Shown: positions 34,382 through 44,900 of the stretch, piece after piece
Layout: every line of letters starts with the position of its first letter
Numbering within the stretch: position 1 is the stretch's first letter
Assembly (NCBI GenBank): GCA_021186555.1
Contig: JAJKFL010000014.1
Coordinates: forward strand, 37,554,698-37,618,697
DNA length: 64,000 nt
Source: Reticulitermes speratus
Taxonomy: Eukaryota; Arthropoda; Insecta; Blattodea; Rhinotermitidae
Direction of reading: 5' to 3'
Program-made: the position numbers and the translations under genes
The notes under the pieces: generated by a model
What the model was told of the DNA's origin: nothing
The model's database searches: none
The model's input: only the letters and a program-made list of their open reading frames with translations

Positions 34382-34650
34382 TGATCCCAGTGGCCGCGCG
34401 GTCTAAGGCATGGGTCTTCGGCCGCTCGCTTGCTAGGATCGTGGGTTCGAATCCCACCGGGGGCATGGATGTTTGTCTCTTGTGAGTGTTGTGTGTTGTT
34501 GTCACGTAGAGGCCTCTGCGACGAGCCGATCCCTCGTCCAGTGGAGTCCTACCGACTGTGGTGTGTTCTCAGTGTGATCAAAAGGAATTACAAACCTCGA
34601 CACTGAAACGGGAAACCGGAGTAGGTAGAAGAGGACGACTTAAAAAAAAC
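34382..34650 (+). mobile_element. SINE family 1 inside the KRBA2-like coding region
   Basis: Head CTGATCCCAGTGGCCGCGCG and box B GTGGGTTCGAATCCCACC; alternative tail CACTGAAACGGGAAACCGG...AGAGGACGACT. The flanks repeat AACTGAAA (before the SINE and right after its poly-A), and the coding frame resumes on the far side, so the SINE inserted into the gene. Confidence 0.85.
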
Positions 34651-35583
34651 TGAAATGATAAATACTTTCTTATCGATGTGCCAAAAAAAAAAAAGGTTGG
34701 TCAGCAAACCCATTCTTCATTCAGAAATGAACAGCCGCTGTCAGGTCGACCTCACTGACATGCAGTCTCAGGCTGACCACGTGTTCAAATTCATTATGGT
34801 TTATCAGGACCATTGACTAAGTTTGTCTTACTGCGAGCACTGCAAAGCAAGATGGCTGAAGAGGTTGCCTACAAGTCGATTGATATCTTTCTGACATTTG
34901 GTCCCCCTCGTATTTTACATTCAGACAACGGCAGAGAGTTTGTCAATTCTGTCATAGGCGAGCTAAAGATCGTTCACGGGAAACCAAGGCATAGTCAAAG
35001 CCAGGGTTCGGCAGAACGAGCTAACCAGGACATCGAAAATATGCTGGCTTCATGGATGAAAGACAACCACTCCACAAACCGGTCGAACGGTCTCCGCTAT
35101 GTGCAATTTATGAAAAACAGATCGCTTCGTTCAGGGATTAAGCAATCACCGTACAAAGCGATGTTCGGTATTGAGCCCAGAGTTGGACTCACAACATATA
35201 CACTTCCATCTGCAGTTATAAAAACATCCACGATGATGATGGATTTCAAAAAGTCATCGAGCAGGTGAATGCAAAGAGGAGCAAAATGAGACCGAAGACG
35301 AAGAGGATGCAAAGGAAACGCTGGCTGGTACACAGTCAAACATTTCTTCAGCCAGAAAAGAAGTCCACGAAAATTTTCAGAAAAAGGTCAAAAGAATGAA
35401 ATTGATTTCCAATGCAACACGTCCTCCGGTTGATGTTGGAGGTAATGTCATTATACGTATTTCGGATGTGGAAAGAGCAAAGGCAGACCTTCGAAACATC
35501 TTAGGAGTCGTGCTTGATAAAAATGAAGACGGTCTGTATAAGATCGTGATGAAGGATGGAGTGGAGGATAAGCTGTATTGCAG

Positions 35584-35670
35584 GTAGGTCCATTGAATTT
35601 TGAAGCTGAAATTAAATTTCAAACTGAAAGTCTGACAGAACAGAACTTAAATAATTTATATTTCTTTCAG
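35584..35670 (+). other. Intron of the KRBA2-like gene
   Basis: Donor CAG|GTAGGT and acceptor TTTCTTTCAG|AT. Removing 87 bp joins the frame ending Leu-Tyr-Cys with Arg-Ser-Glu-Phe (phase 2). It argues against a simple processed copy. Confidence 0.7.
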
Positions 35671-35896
35671 ATCTGAATTCGACGTTTCTCCTCAAGTGTT
35701 CTTGACCCAGGAACAGGTGCCAGATCACGAAATTCCTCTGAAGTCTGCAGCGAGGAAAGCAGCAATATTGACAGGAAACGGGTTTTTCCGCTGTGCATGC
35801 AAGAAGAATTGTACTTCAAAGCGATGCTTGTACAGAAAAAAGGGAAATGTTTGCAACTCGAAATGCCATCGCAGTCTGCCTTGTAGCAATAAGTGA

Positions 35897-36739
35897 AAAG
35901 AGATGTACTGTGCCTTGAATAATAAACTTTATTTCGCAAATTACAGCTATTATTTTTTTTTTTACCTGCAGAAAACTAGTTTCACCTAATATCTTGTTTA
36001 ACGGTCAGTCATTTAAGTCAAAACTGTTTTCAACCAGTTAGTACGGGTATTAATTACAGAATTTTTTAGTGCATACTAATATTGTCTACTGTATTTTGTT
36101 TATTGTAGAAGTAACTAGTTAAAAGTAGTATTTACGAAAGGGCTTTGTTGGAAGTAGTTTCACCTAGTCAGATCGGGTATTAACGGATTTCGGGCTCCAA
36201 CTGTAACATACACAAATTATTGAGAGGTTCATCATCTACGTGACATTTTAACATATATTTATTGCCCTCATTTAAATTCTAATTACATTTACAGGACTTT
36301 ATTTTTCTGGGTCAAAAACTTTAATAGTACAAATGTAACTATTTTTAACAATTGTGAACAATAACATATCAATCGATTTGAAACAAAAGTATGTCAACAT
36401 CATACTAAATATAAAATCCATTTTATGCATAACTACTAGTATATAATTTTTAACATTGTACATGTCAAATAGATGTATTATTATTCTGATTATTATAGTC
36501 TTTATTCCTTTGTCTTCTCTTGTCCCTGAATGGCGATTTATGGCGGGAATATGACTGAGGGTTTATGCTTATGGATGTCTTGTAATTGTATAGAGTTTAT
36601 GTGCATATGTTGATATATATAAAAGATTTTTCAACGGTCGGCCAAGTAATAGGAAGAATTACTGTCATAAGAAGTTAATTTATGTTCTTGTCCATTTGTA
36701 ATATTTGACTTATACTTTTATAGTAACTTCTGGATTTTT
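35897..36739. other. Possible 3' part of the KRBA2-like element
   Basis: AATAAA at about 35920 could be a poly-A signal. Three imperfect blocks around GTTTCACCTA and CGGGTATTAA (about 35980, 36043, 36160-36180) may be subterminal repeats, but no matching 5' end was found. Confidence 0.3.
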
Positions 36740-36815
36740 CTTCTAGCGGTTGGATGCTGCTTTAACTGTTCATGTATATAAGAAACCAAATGTAACTCAA
36801 TTCTTGAAATCTTCA
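36740..36815 (+). pseudogene. Possible Penelope-like RT fragment
   Basis: The peptide LDAALTVHVYKKPNVTQF resembles the conserved VYRKPTHT segment downstream of the RT core in Penelope-like elements. Only about 25 codons remain; weak support. Confidence 0.35.
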
Positions 36816-36819
36816 CTCC

Positions 36820-37020
36820 TCTCTGATGTTACGAAGCGGAGATTGGTAGTTAGTTACTTACGTCAGTTACTTAGTACTCAGTACTTAGTTACTTGGGACA
36901 ACCTATCGTTCCCATCTTCAAGGGTCAAGACCCTTGAAGATGGGAACAATTATTAACTACCAAACTACGCTGTATCAATTCACAGAAGAACAAAGATCTC
37001 ATTCAAACCGCGCCGGAATC
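36820..37020. mobile_element. Foldback MITE, family A
   Basis: The centre CCCATCTTCAAGGGTCAAGA followed by CCCTTGAAGATGGG is a near-perfect palindrome (about 36911-36945). The arms include GGTAGTTAGTTACTTACG and ATTAACTACC, and the right end AAGATCTCATT. Confidence 0.6.
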
Positions 37021-37113
37021 CTGAAAACACAATTCCTTCCCCTGGTCAAAGACATAAATTAACTCCATATTACAGTAATTCTCCCTATTTACATGCACTA
37101 TCTAAAGTACATG

Positions 37114-37372
37114 CCGATCTCAGTGGCCGCGCGGTCTAAGGTGTGGGTCTACGGCCACTCGCTTACTGGGATTGTGGGTTCGAATCCCGCCTAGGGCATG
37201 GATGTCTGTCTCTTGTGAGTGTTGTGTGTTGTCAGGTAGAGGTTTCTGCGACGAGCTGGTCCCTCGTCCAGAGGAGTCCTACCGACTGTGGTGTGTCTCA
37301 AATGTGTGTGACCATGAAACCTCGACGAAAAGAGGAGGCCCGGGCCCTTATAGGGCTGTCGAGCCATAAAAA
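37114..37372 (+). mobile_element. SINE family 1 with target duplication
   Basis: Full length from GCCGATCTCAGTGGCC to GGGCTGTCGAGCCATA plus poly-A. CTAAAGTACAT is found immediately before and after (11 bp). Box B GTGGGTTCGAATCCCG. Confidence 0.9.
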
Positions 37373-37539
37373 AAACCTAAAGTACATAAACCCGACTTGC
37401 CACTGAGACCTCTGGCCACTCCTCTTGGTTACCTTTGCTATTCTGAATCTGGATTTTTCACAATATTTTAAGTCTGTTGGTTGGTGAATTTTGTACGTGA
37501 AGGAAGAGATTTAATAATTTTATTTTATTTTATTTTTTT

Positions 37540-37587
37540 AGTCGTCCTCTTCTACCTACTCCGGTTTTCCCGTTTCAGTGTCGAGGC
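37540..37587 (-). mobile_element. SINE family 1 tail fragment
   Basis: Only the alternative tail (on + TAGTCGTCCTCTTCTACCTA, then CTCCGGTTTTCCCGTTTCAG) with poly-A. Severely 5'-truncated. Confidence 0.65.
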
Positions 37588-37599
37588 AATAATTTTATA

Positions 37600-38190
37600 C
37601 AGTTCATTAATAATGTTAATTTGGAAGTTTCGGAAATTATTGTTATTTCTAATGTAGTTAGCCATTTCACTAGTGTTCCAGTGAAATATGTTTTGGAGAT
37701 AAATAAAAAGAAACTCCAGGTGGATGGAACATTTATTGGAACGTCAGTGGTAGAGGTGGAAGATATTATTAAGCTATTGGTGGTGCATTTGAAGACTTCA
37801 TGTTTTTAATTTGGAGGTACTTTGTCTGAACAGAAGGAGTTTATGACCATGGGAGTTCATTATCACCGGTTGTCAGCAACATTTTACGGAGTTCTTTGGG
37901 CCTCTGGCCATAGCTCGTGCTGAATTGATATCTTGACTGTGGTTAAATTTTGCAGATGATATTTTTGTTATTTGGGAACATTGTGTAGACATACTTCAGT
38001 CATTTTTTGAATCATATTAACAATGTGAGGAAGACTATCAATTTCTACATGAAAGTGGAGTTAATGTTTCACTTACACTTTTGGATGTTTGCGTGATTGG
38101 GCGGGGTAGAGTCTTGGGAAAAAGAGTGTCCAGAAAGACACTTACACCGGGCATTACATTTATTATAAATTAAGTTTCAAGTATATGTGA
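37600..38190 (+). pseudogene. Penelope-like element reverse transcriptase, decayed
   Basis: RT of a Penelope-like retroelement. The first frame gives VVSHFTSVPVKYVLE and LLVVHLKTSCF, then after a stop FGGTLSEQKEFMTMG (the conserved Met-Gly segment before the RT core). Another frame gives FADDIFVIWEH, the RT catalytic box (Asp-Asp retained), followed by SGVNVSLTLLDVCV and RVSRKTLTP (family pattern YRKPTHT). Several stops and at least one frameshift. The GIY-YIG endonuclease part is not seen; a scaffold gap follows 65 bp later. Penelope-like elements are known to carry hammerhead ribozymes, which makes the similar motifs elsewhere in this window relevant. Confidence 0.75.
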
Positions 38191-38255
38191 CGAGGGGTGT
38201 GGTAAAATATTTGGTTTAGAGAGCCAAAAATATATGTCAGAGAAAAAAGGGTTTT

Positions 38256-38355
38256 NNNNNNNNNNNNNNNNNNNNNNNNNNNNNNNNNNNNNNNNNNNNN
38301 NNNNNNNNNNNNNNNNNNNNNNNNNNNNNNNNNNNNNNNNNNNNNNNNNNNNNNN
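38256..38355. other. Assembly gap (100 N)
   Basis: Exactly 100 N, the conventional placeholder for a gap of unknown size. The distance between the Penelope-like relic and the gypsy pol fragment is therefore unknown. Confidence 0.99.
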
Positions 38356-39950
38356 ACAACCGACTGACGTCAGCTTCCGGGGTGTTTCGGGAGAAGCATT
38401 ACAGGTATTATGCTGGGTTAAGATGCCTTTGAAAATTTCCATGTTTTCATGGAAGTTCCCCTTGTTGGTATGCAACAATATGGTTTCAACCCTCATTTTG
38501 GTAGCTGATTTTATGGGGAAAACTAAAATGGTTTTAGATCTGAGTGAGGGCAGATTGCGTTTTAAATTTACTGCGGAGAAGAGTTTTCCCCTCTCTACTA
38601 TTCTTAAGTCAGGGACTTGTTTACAGGTTTGTAGGGCACTTGATCAAGCCCCGTTAAGGTGTCAGCTAGGGAAGTTGGCTGATGACCAATACTCGAGAAT
38701 GCAGGAAATTGTTTCACGGTATCCGGACGTGTTGACTAGTCAGTTGGGACTCACACGCCTTCTCGAGTACGAAATTCAACTTAAGGATACTCGACCTGTC
38801 AGATTAACTCCTTATAGGTGGCGCCTCCAAAGATGACTTTTCTCAGGGAGCACATTAAGAAACTTTTGTCAGATGGAGTAATTGAAGTATCATCATCAGT
38901 ATACTCTAGCCCCATGTTTTTGGTTCCTAAAGGAGAAGAGAATTTTCGTGCTGTGGTAGATTATCGTCTGTTGAACCAGAGGATTGAGGTAGAGTCTACA
39001 CCATTACCGGATATAAACTCTGCATTCAATTGGTTTGGAAAAGCTAAGTACTTTTCAACGCTTGATCTTAATCAAGCCTACCATCAAATTCCTCTTGCTA
39101 AATCATCCAGGCATTTGACGGCTTTCTGTACGGAGTGGAATTTGTACCAATACACCAGGGTACCTTTTGGGTTGACTACCGGTGCATAGATTTTGACTAG
39201 GTTGCTGGATAGTATTTTCCATGATCTTAAATTTGTCTATGTGTACCATTATTTGGATGACCTGGTAGTCTACAGTGAGAGTTTCGAGCAGCACTTGCAG
39301 CATGTGGAGGAAGTATTTCGTCGTTTAAGGGATGCTGGGTTGACAGTAAATCCAGAGAAGATTAAGTTGGCAGTTCGCGAGATCGCCTTCTTGGGACATA
39401 TTGTTTCCCCAGACGGGATTAGGATCGACCCTGAGCGCACTCGTGCAATTCGTGATTTTTCGCCACCTAAGGATAAACGAGGTATTGCTCGTTTTGTTGG
39501 AATGGCTAATTTTTATCGCAAATTTGTATCTAATTTTGCGGAAATGGCAGAGCCTTTGAACATCCTACGCAAAAAGGGAGCACGTTTCCAATGTGGACCT
39601 GAACAAGATCAGGGTTTCAACAGATTAAAGATGGCGATTTCCCAGCCACCGGTTGTACGTATGGCGGATTTTTCCAAGGCATTTATTTTGCAAACTGATG
39701 CCAGCGCCATAGGCTTGGCGGCGGTTTTGTCGCAAGAACATCAAGGCGTGAGATTGCCAATAGCGTACGCATCGAGGGCACTTACTTCTCGAGAAAGGAA
39801 GGCATCCTCAGTTTATGAACTGGAGTGTCTGGCGGTTCTTTTCGGTATTGAGAAATTTCTGTCTTATCTGGAACATCGCGAGTTTTTACTCGAGCTGGGG
39901 GAACAGTCATGGTTGTGTGCCGTGTTACGTGATTTGAGCACGAGATAGTT
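38356..39950 (+). pseudogene. Ty3/gypsy pol fragment (protease end, RT, RNase H)
   Basis: LTR-retrotransposon polyprotein relic in three consecutive frames. The first (to about 38836) has the end of an aspartic protease (TLILVADFM) and a linker into RT. The second (38818-39189) has RT motifs: NFRAVVDYRLLNQ and FSTLDLNQAYHQI. The third (39193-39948) has the catalytic YHYLDDLVVYS, then FLGHIVSPDGI, ANFYRKFVSNF and the RNase H start LQTDASAIGLAAVLSQ with YASRALTSRERK. A frameshift near 38826 and a stop (TAG at 39187-39189) separate them. The integrase is missing: coding similarity stops near EFLLE. The 5' part lies in the gap. No LTRs were found. Confidence 0.9.
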
Positions 39951-40813
39951 CCGCCGGACGATAACTGCCACCCCCTTTGTGTTCATTGAGTGGTACTTGT
40001 CCATTCCTCCTCTGTGGCTATAGTGGTTTGTTCCAACTGTTTACCTTTTTACGTGTGCTTTTTACTAGGGTCACTCAACTTCCTGACTACGAGATAGTTA
40101 CATCAAAAGTCTTTTTCGGCTCTGGGTTCTAAATTTACGTTTTGGCAAGCTAGATTATTGGATTCTGTAGTCCTTGGTAGTGCTGCAGCGTGAGTGAGGG
40201 TTTTTATCTACCTGAGCACTACCAAGTGTCCATTGAGCTGTGTGTAGCCTCTCTCTTATTTGTTATCGAAGTTATTTTTGGTTATTGTGTTTATATGTGA
40301 CTGTCTACGAGGTTTCTGTAAGTACTGTTTCACGTTTCATTGACCTGTAATAAATAGATGGATGCATTGTGAATTGTTGTAGTGACTGAGTGCGTTGGAG
40401 GAGTGTTGTTTGTGCCGTCAGGGAGTGATAGTGATCTGCGGAGTTATGAAATGTAAAATCAGATGGCACAGTTGAAAGAAGAGGCAGAATACGCAAATCC
40501 AAGCTTCCTGATGAGCTGCTGAGTCGTTTACAAACGTCCACTAGAAGAATGGGGAATATTTAGAGGGAAAATCGAAAGAAGAGGGAGCGTACCAAAACCA
40601 GGCTTCCTGCCTGCCACGGTTTCTCCTGTCCCAATTAAGAGGCATGCTGTTCCAAATAAGTGAAGGAAACCCTGGCAATTTTCTCGATTAGGTTTTGTTC
40701 TTTATGATTTGTCCTATATAAATGGCTGGCCCGATTAACCGGAATCTACTGCATTTATTTGTGTCCATTCTAGCACATCTTCATAATATTTAAAAAATGT
40801 ATGGTTAAAATTG
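39951..40813. other. Unassigned, downstream of gypsy pol
   Basis: No integrase similarity. An imperfect inverted pair CTTGGTAGTGCT (40172) / AGCACTACCAAG (40217) could form a hairpin. Could include LTR remains, but no duplicated partner is present. Confidence 0.35.
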
Positions 40814-41067
40814 ACAGTGGCCGTGCGGTCTAAGGCGTGGGACTTCGGCCGCTCGCTTACTAGAATCGTGGGTTCGAATCCCACCGGGGCATGGATGTCT
40901 GTCTCTTGTGAGTGTTGTGTGTTGTCAGGTAGAGGTCTCTGCGACGGGCTGGTCCCTCGTCCAGAGGAGTCCTACCGACTGTGGTGTGTCTCAAATGTGT
41001 GATCATGAAACCTCGACGGAACGAGGAGGCCCAGGCCCATATAGGGCTGTCGAGCCATATATAAAAA
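40814..41067 (+). mobile_element. SINE family 1 with target duplication
   Basis: From GACAGTGGCCGTGCGGTC to CTGTCGAGCCATAT and poly-A. ATGGTTAAAATTGA before and ATGGTTAAAACTGA after form a 14-bp duplication with one mismatch. Box B GTGGGTTCGAATCCCACC. Confidence 0.9.
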
Positions 41068-41177
41068 AATGGTTAAAACTGATGTCTGAAAATCATTACA
41101 ACTATATATTACAAGTTAGTGTCCAGAAGAACTCAAAGGAGTAGAAAGAAAAAGAAGTTATAAGGTACAGCTATTCC

Positions 41178-41470
41178 TATACAAACCTGCAAAGGCCCTT
41201 AGATTTCCAGGAGGTTGAGGCTCACAGAATTTATAGATAATCGGTACGTGAAGGTGGTAAGGTTGTCAGCCCTACGCACCGGCCGCTTTTACTCCCCAAG
41301 ATATAACTCTGGTACTCATTTCTATTTGAGGCTGAGTCAGCCCCAGGGCCATAGTGCGGCCGGAAGGATTAGGTCAATAAAAAATTTCAATGGCCGTATC
41401 GTGAATCGAAACCGCGAACTTTCGGCTTGCAGCGCAGTGCCTCAACCAACTGCGCCAGCGCGTGCCCCTA
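41178..41470 (-). mobile_element. tRNA-derived SINE, family 3
   Basis: Minus strand head GGGGCACGCGCTGGCGCAGT, TTGGTTGAGGCACTGCGC, box B GCGGTTTCGATTCACG; body GGGCTGACTCAGCCTC and GCGGCCGGTGCGTAGGGC. Full length. Confidence 0.8.
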
Positions 41471-41759
41471 GTAGGAAGAAAAGAAAAAAAAATGGTGTTG
41501 GGTTTTACCTCAAACATTTTGTATGCTACTAAGGTTAGCCGAAGAAGATCATTTTGTAGTCATAACGCAATAATATCAAAGAAAATTTATCCTCATTATA
41601 TTTGACACAATATTTGAGTTCGATAGAGGACAAAAACTGAAGACAGAGCTATTGTAATAGAGAAATATGCAGTAACATGAAAAGACCTGCTTTGTGGTAC
41701 GTGGTAAACCCAATATTGTTTAACTATTTTTATGTACAATTACGTCTATGTATTTTCAG

Positions 41760-41968
41760 GATACAATGGTTTCGTGACATGTTTGGATGGATTTGAAGTG
41801 GTTTGTAGTGTTTATGAGGACCGAAAACCAGGTGCATCTTCCTATGGTCTCACCTGCTTTGTTTATGGAGACCATGCCATCAGAATTAAAGACATGGAAC
41901 AGTCTGCTCGTAGATACGCTGTCTGCCGCTCTCTTGCTAAGTTTTATGAGAGTGAAGAAGCTCTTGAG
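41760..41968 (+). CDS. Monoamine oxidase exon a
   Basis: Acceptor TATTTTCAG|GA and donor CTTGAG|GTAAAG. Encodes the substrate-domain segment [15 protein letters not shown]...[16 protein letters not shown]; the last ten residues match the LGSLEALE region of vertebrate enzymes. It starts with two bases of a split codon. Confidence 0.85.
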
Positions 41969-44900
41969 GTAAAGTGACAAATTTGAACATACAAAAACAA
42001 TAATGTCCCGCCACTAGGCAGTAGCTGAAACTTTTCACTTTTTAGCCCCTTTAGTGGCAACCACAAAATTTATCAGGATAGGAAATATTGTATGAATTTA
42101 CATCCGTAATCATTTCTTGAAATAAGTTTTCAGGAAGATCACATAGTTATTGTTAGAGATATTTTCATGTGATGTCAATAAACTTTGTTTAAGGAAATGT
42201 AATGGATTTTAAACATACAAGCTAGTAGTACAAGAGGCACTGAAGCATACGAAACTAAATTATGGATCTCTGTGCTGTTAATGTTATGTTTCTCACTGCA
42301 AAGCAACAAACTCTTATTGACTGTGTTATGTTCGGAATAAGTGCGATATGTTGAAGCAAACTGCTACATCCTTACATATGACTGAACCTGGTTATGTTTC
42401 AGAAACCCCTGTTTGTTTCATCTTATCAACTGATCTGTATGTAATAGTCCCAAATCTACATGACTGATTTAAACAAAATCTGTACATTAAACCTACTCTA
42501 CATTTTCTCAGTCCTGTAAAGTTTGGTTCAGTTTAAATTATTTTAAGGACCCCTTTGCTGAAAACGCCTAAATTAATTTGTATATTTATCGTCTACGCAC
42601 TTCGTTAAGTGTAACTACCTATAAGGGGAAGACTTGGGTCAAGGGCTAAAAACACGTTATTATACACATTTGTTGAGAAAAAGTGCGATAAAAATTACGT
42701 AATCTTAGGTACTGACATTCAGCCCTGTAGTTTGTTGAAATTCTTCAGTTTTTGCATACAGTGAAGCAAGAAGTCTTGCCATGTATATATTTCAGTCACA
42801 TAAATTTATTGTTGTACAAGAAACTATCTGAGAACATAGCATAATTCACGTTATATAAAGATCTAATTGAACATTTATGTTTATCGACGTGTATTTGAAA
42901 TCCCATTTGATAAACTTTATGTACAACCGTAACATGATTATTACCACGTGCAACTTACATTCACCTTAATCCACTTTGAGGGTCACCTAATTTAAGGGCC
43001 TTGTTAAACAATGAAATTTATTTCTGAATCCTTCAATACGTTTTCAGAATAGTTTACTTAAGTACAACACCTACATAATATAAGTACAACATTTATATTA
43101 TGTAAGTATTAAAATACAGAAGCATTTAATTATTTTTATAGTAATTTTTTCTATGGCCTAATTCAAGTCTTGCACATGTCTTTTCAGATTTTGATACAAC
43201 TTGAGATAAAACTCTTTCATTATGGTTATGTAAAGGTGTGTAGGTTTTATAAACTACAGTTTTTGAACATCTAGATAACATAGAGGCTTAAACAAACTGC
43301 TGAATATATCTTTCGTTTTGTTATGCAATTATTGCTATTTACAAATTTTATTCCTTTGCTCTGTTTAAGGCCAACTGTCCTTACAGGTCTACGAAACTCT
43401 TTGAGAATATATCATTAAGATTTCTACTAAATAAAATATGAATAAAAGTCACAGAAATATATTTGTCGTTTCATAAAATGATTACATAAAATATTGATTT
43501 TAGTAACAAGTCCAATGTCCTATTAAGTGGTTTGAGGTTTCTGCGATGATGTGGATGAGGCATCACGATGTGAGATAGTGTGAAAGCCCAGACGAATTGT
43601 TTAAGTAATGTCTTACTAAATTGTACCATTGAAAGCACTGTCAGACACTCAGATTTTCCTCAACATTCTGCTGTACACAGCAGGCGATGCAATGGATCAA
43701 ACATCATATATACACATTTCATATAATTGTTTCTTTACATTAGCCAGCACACTATGTGGATAAACTCTGGTCAGAAGAACCGTATATTGGTGGTTGTTAC
43801 ACCACCTACTATCCACCAGGTGTCCTTACTCGGTATGGGCCCGCAATACGAGAACCCATTGGAAGCAGGATCTACCTTGCTGGCACTGAGACTGCACTAC
43901 AATGGACTGGCTACATGAATGGAGCCGTTGAGTCAGGGGAGAGAGCTGCCCGAGAGGTATGTAACTTGCTTCACTGGCTGTACAGATTTAATGAGCCACA
44001 TTTACAAGATTTTAAATATTTAAAAATATTGCCTATGTAATAAAGTAGAGCCTCGGTTATCCTAACTTCGCTTAACCGAAACTCGGGTTAACCGAAACGC
44101 CTGTCAGGCGCTGCGATTCCCAGAACTGCCTGCCGTGAGAAACCTCTGAGCCTCTCCCCGTCAGTTTGTTGTGAAATGTTGACGTGTGCGGACGAGTGGA
44201 AAATTGATGTGTGTGTGTTTCTTACAGTGCAGTTTTAACATTTCGTTTGACGGTGATTCCAAACAATGTCGGCTAAACGAAAACGTGTTGTAATAACAAT
44301 TGAACAGAAATTGGGGGCTGTGAGACGAATTGAAAATGGCGAGATCTTGCGAAATGTCGCGGCGGATTTCTGTGTTGGCATATCAACGGTTTCAGACTGG
44401 GTAAAATCGAAATCGAAACTCAAAGAACAATCGTCTAAAATGCCGAATGGAGGGACATTGCAGCGAAAAACTTTTGTGAAGAAAATTCGAACTAAAATAT
44501 CAGATTTTTTTCGTAGAAATTGTAGTTTTGTATTGTATCTGTAAATATCATACACAACTTTGTGCCATAAAATTTTATTAACATAAGATGTGTTTCTGAA
44601 TAAATGTTATTTTTATTGCACCTTATCACGTCAAGCCGAATTTCTGAATTATCCGATATCGGATCCGCCCCCTTTATTTAGAATAATCGAAGTGCTGATA
44701 TGACCTTGTAAGTTCATACAGATTAATCTCCAAGCTCATTTCCGCAAGTGGGTTGCACACAGCAGAATGACGCAGCCTCAAGGCGTCTACAGGAAATATT
44801 AGATCAGGATTGGGAGTGTAAGTTCTTTGCAATTTCTGAATGAATCAACTACAACTATTAGTGCTGGATGAAGATTCAAGATTTCTGGGATACGACACCA

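Larger units (their letters stand above)
33992..35896 (+). pseudogene. KRBA2-like integrase-domain gene, broken
   Basis: Resembles the KRAB-A domain-containing protein 2-like group of insect genes, which derive from transposon integrases. Visible parts in order: N-terminal MSEKPQCEEDRGRRWK; a piece with VEEIYDVMEAAHLAVGHGG, the usual integrase zinc-region neighbour; the integrase core with LHSDNGREF (catalytic Asp) and GSAERANQDIE (catalytic Glu region); a C-terminal domain; and a Cys-rich tail with CACKKNC and NSKCHRSLPC. There is an early stop/frameshift at about 34127-34195, a SINE at 34382-34650, and another frameshift after about 35260. An 87-bp gt...ag intron at 35584-35670 joins Cys-Arg-Ser in frame. 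It is a decayed copy; host gene or transposon origin is not decided. Confidence 0.8.

Noticed and set aside
37600-39950. One continuous retroelement from the Penelope-like RT to gypsy pol
   Set aside because: The two RTs are of different classes and are separated by a scaffold gap.
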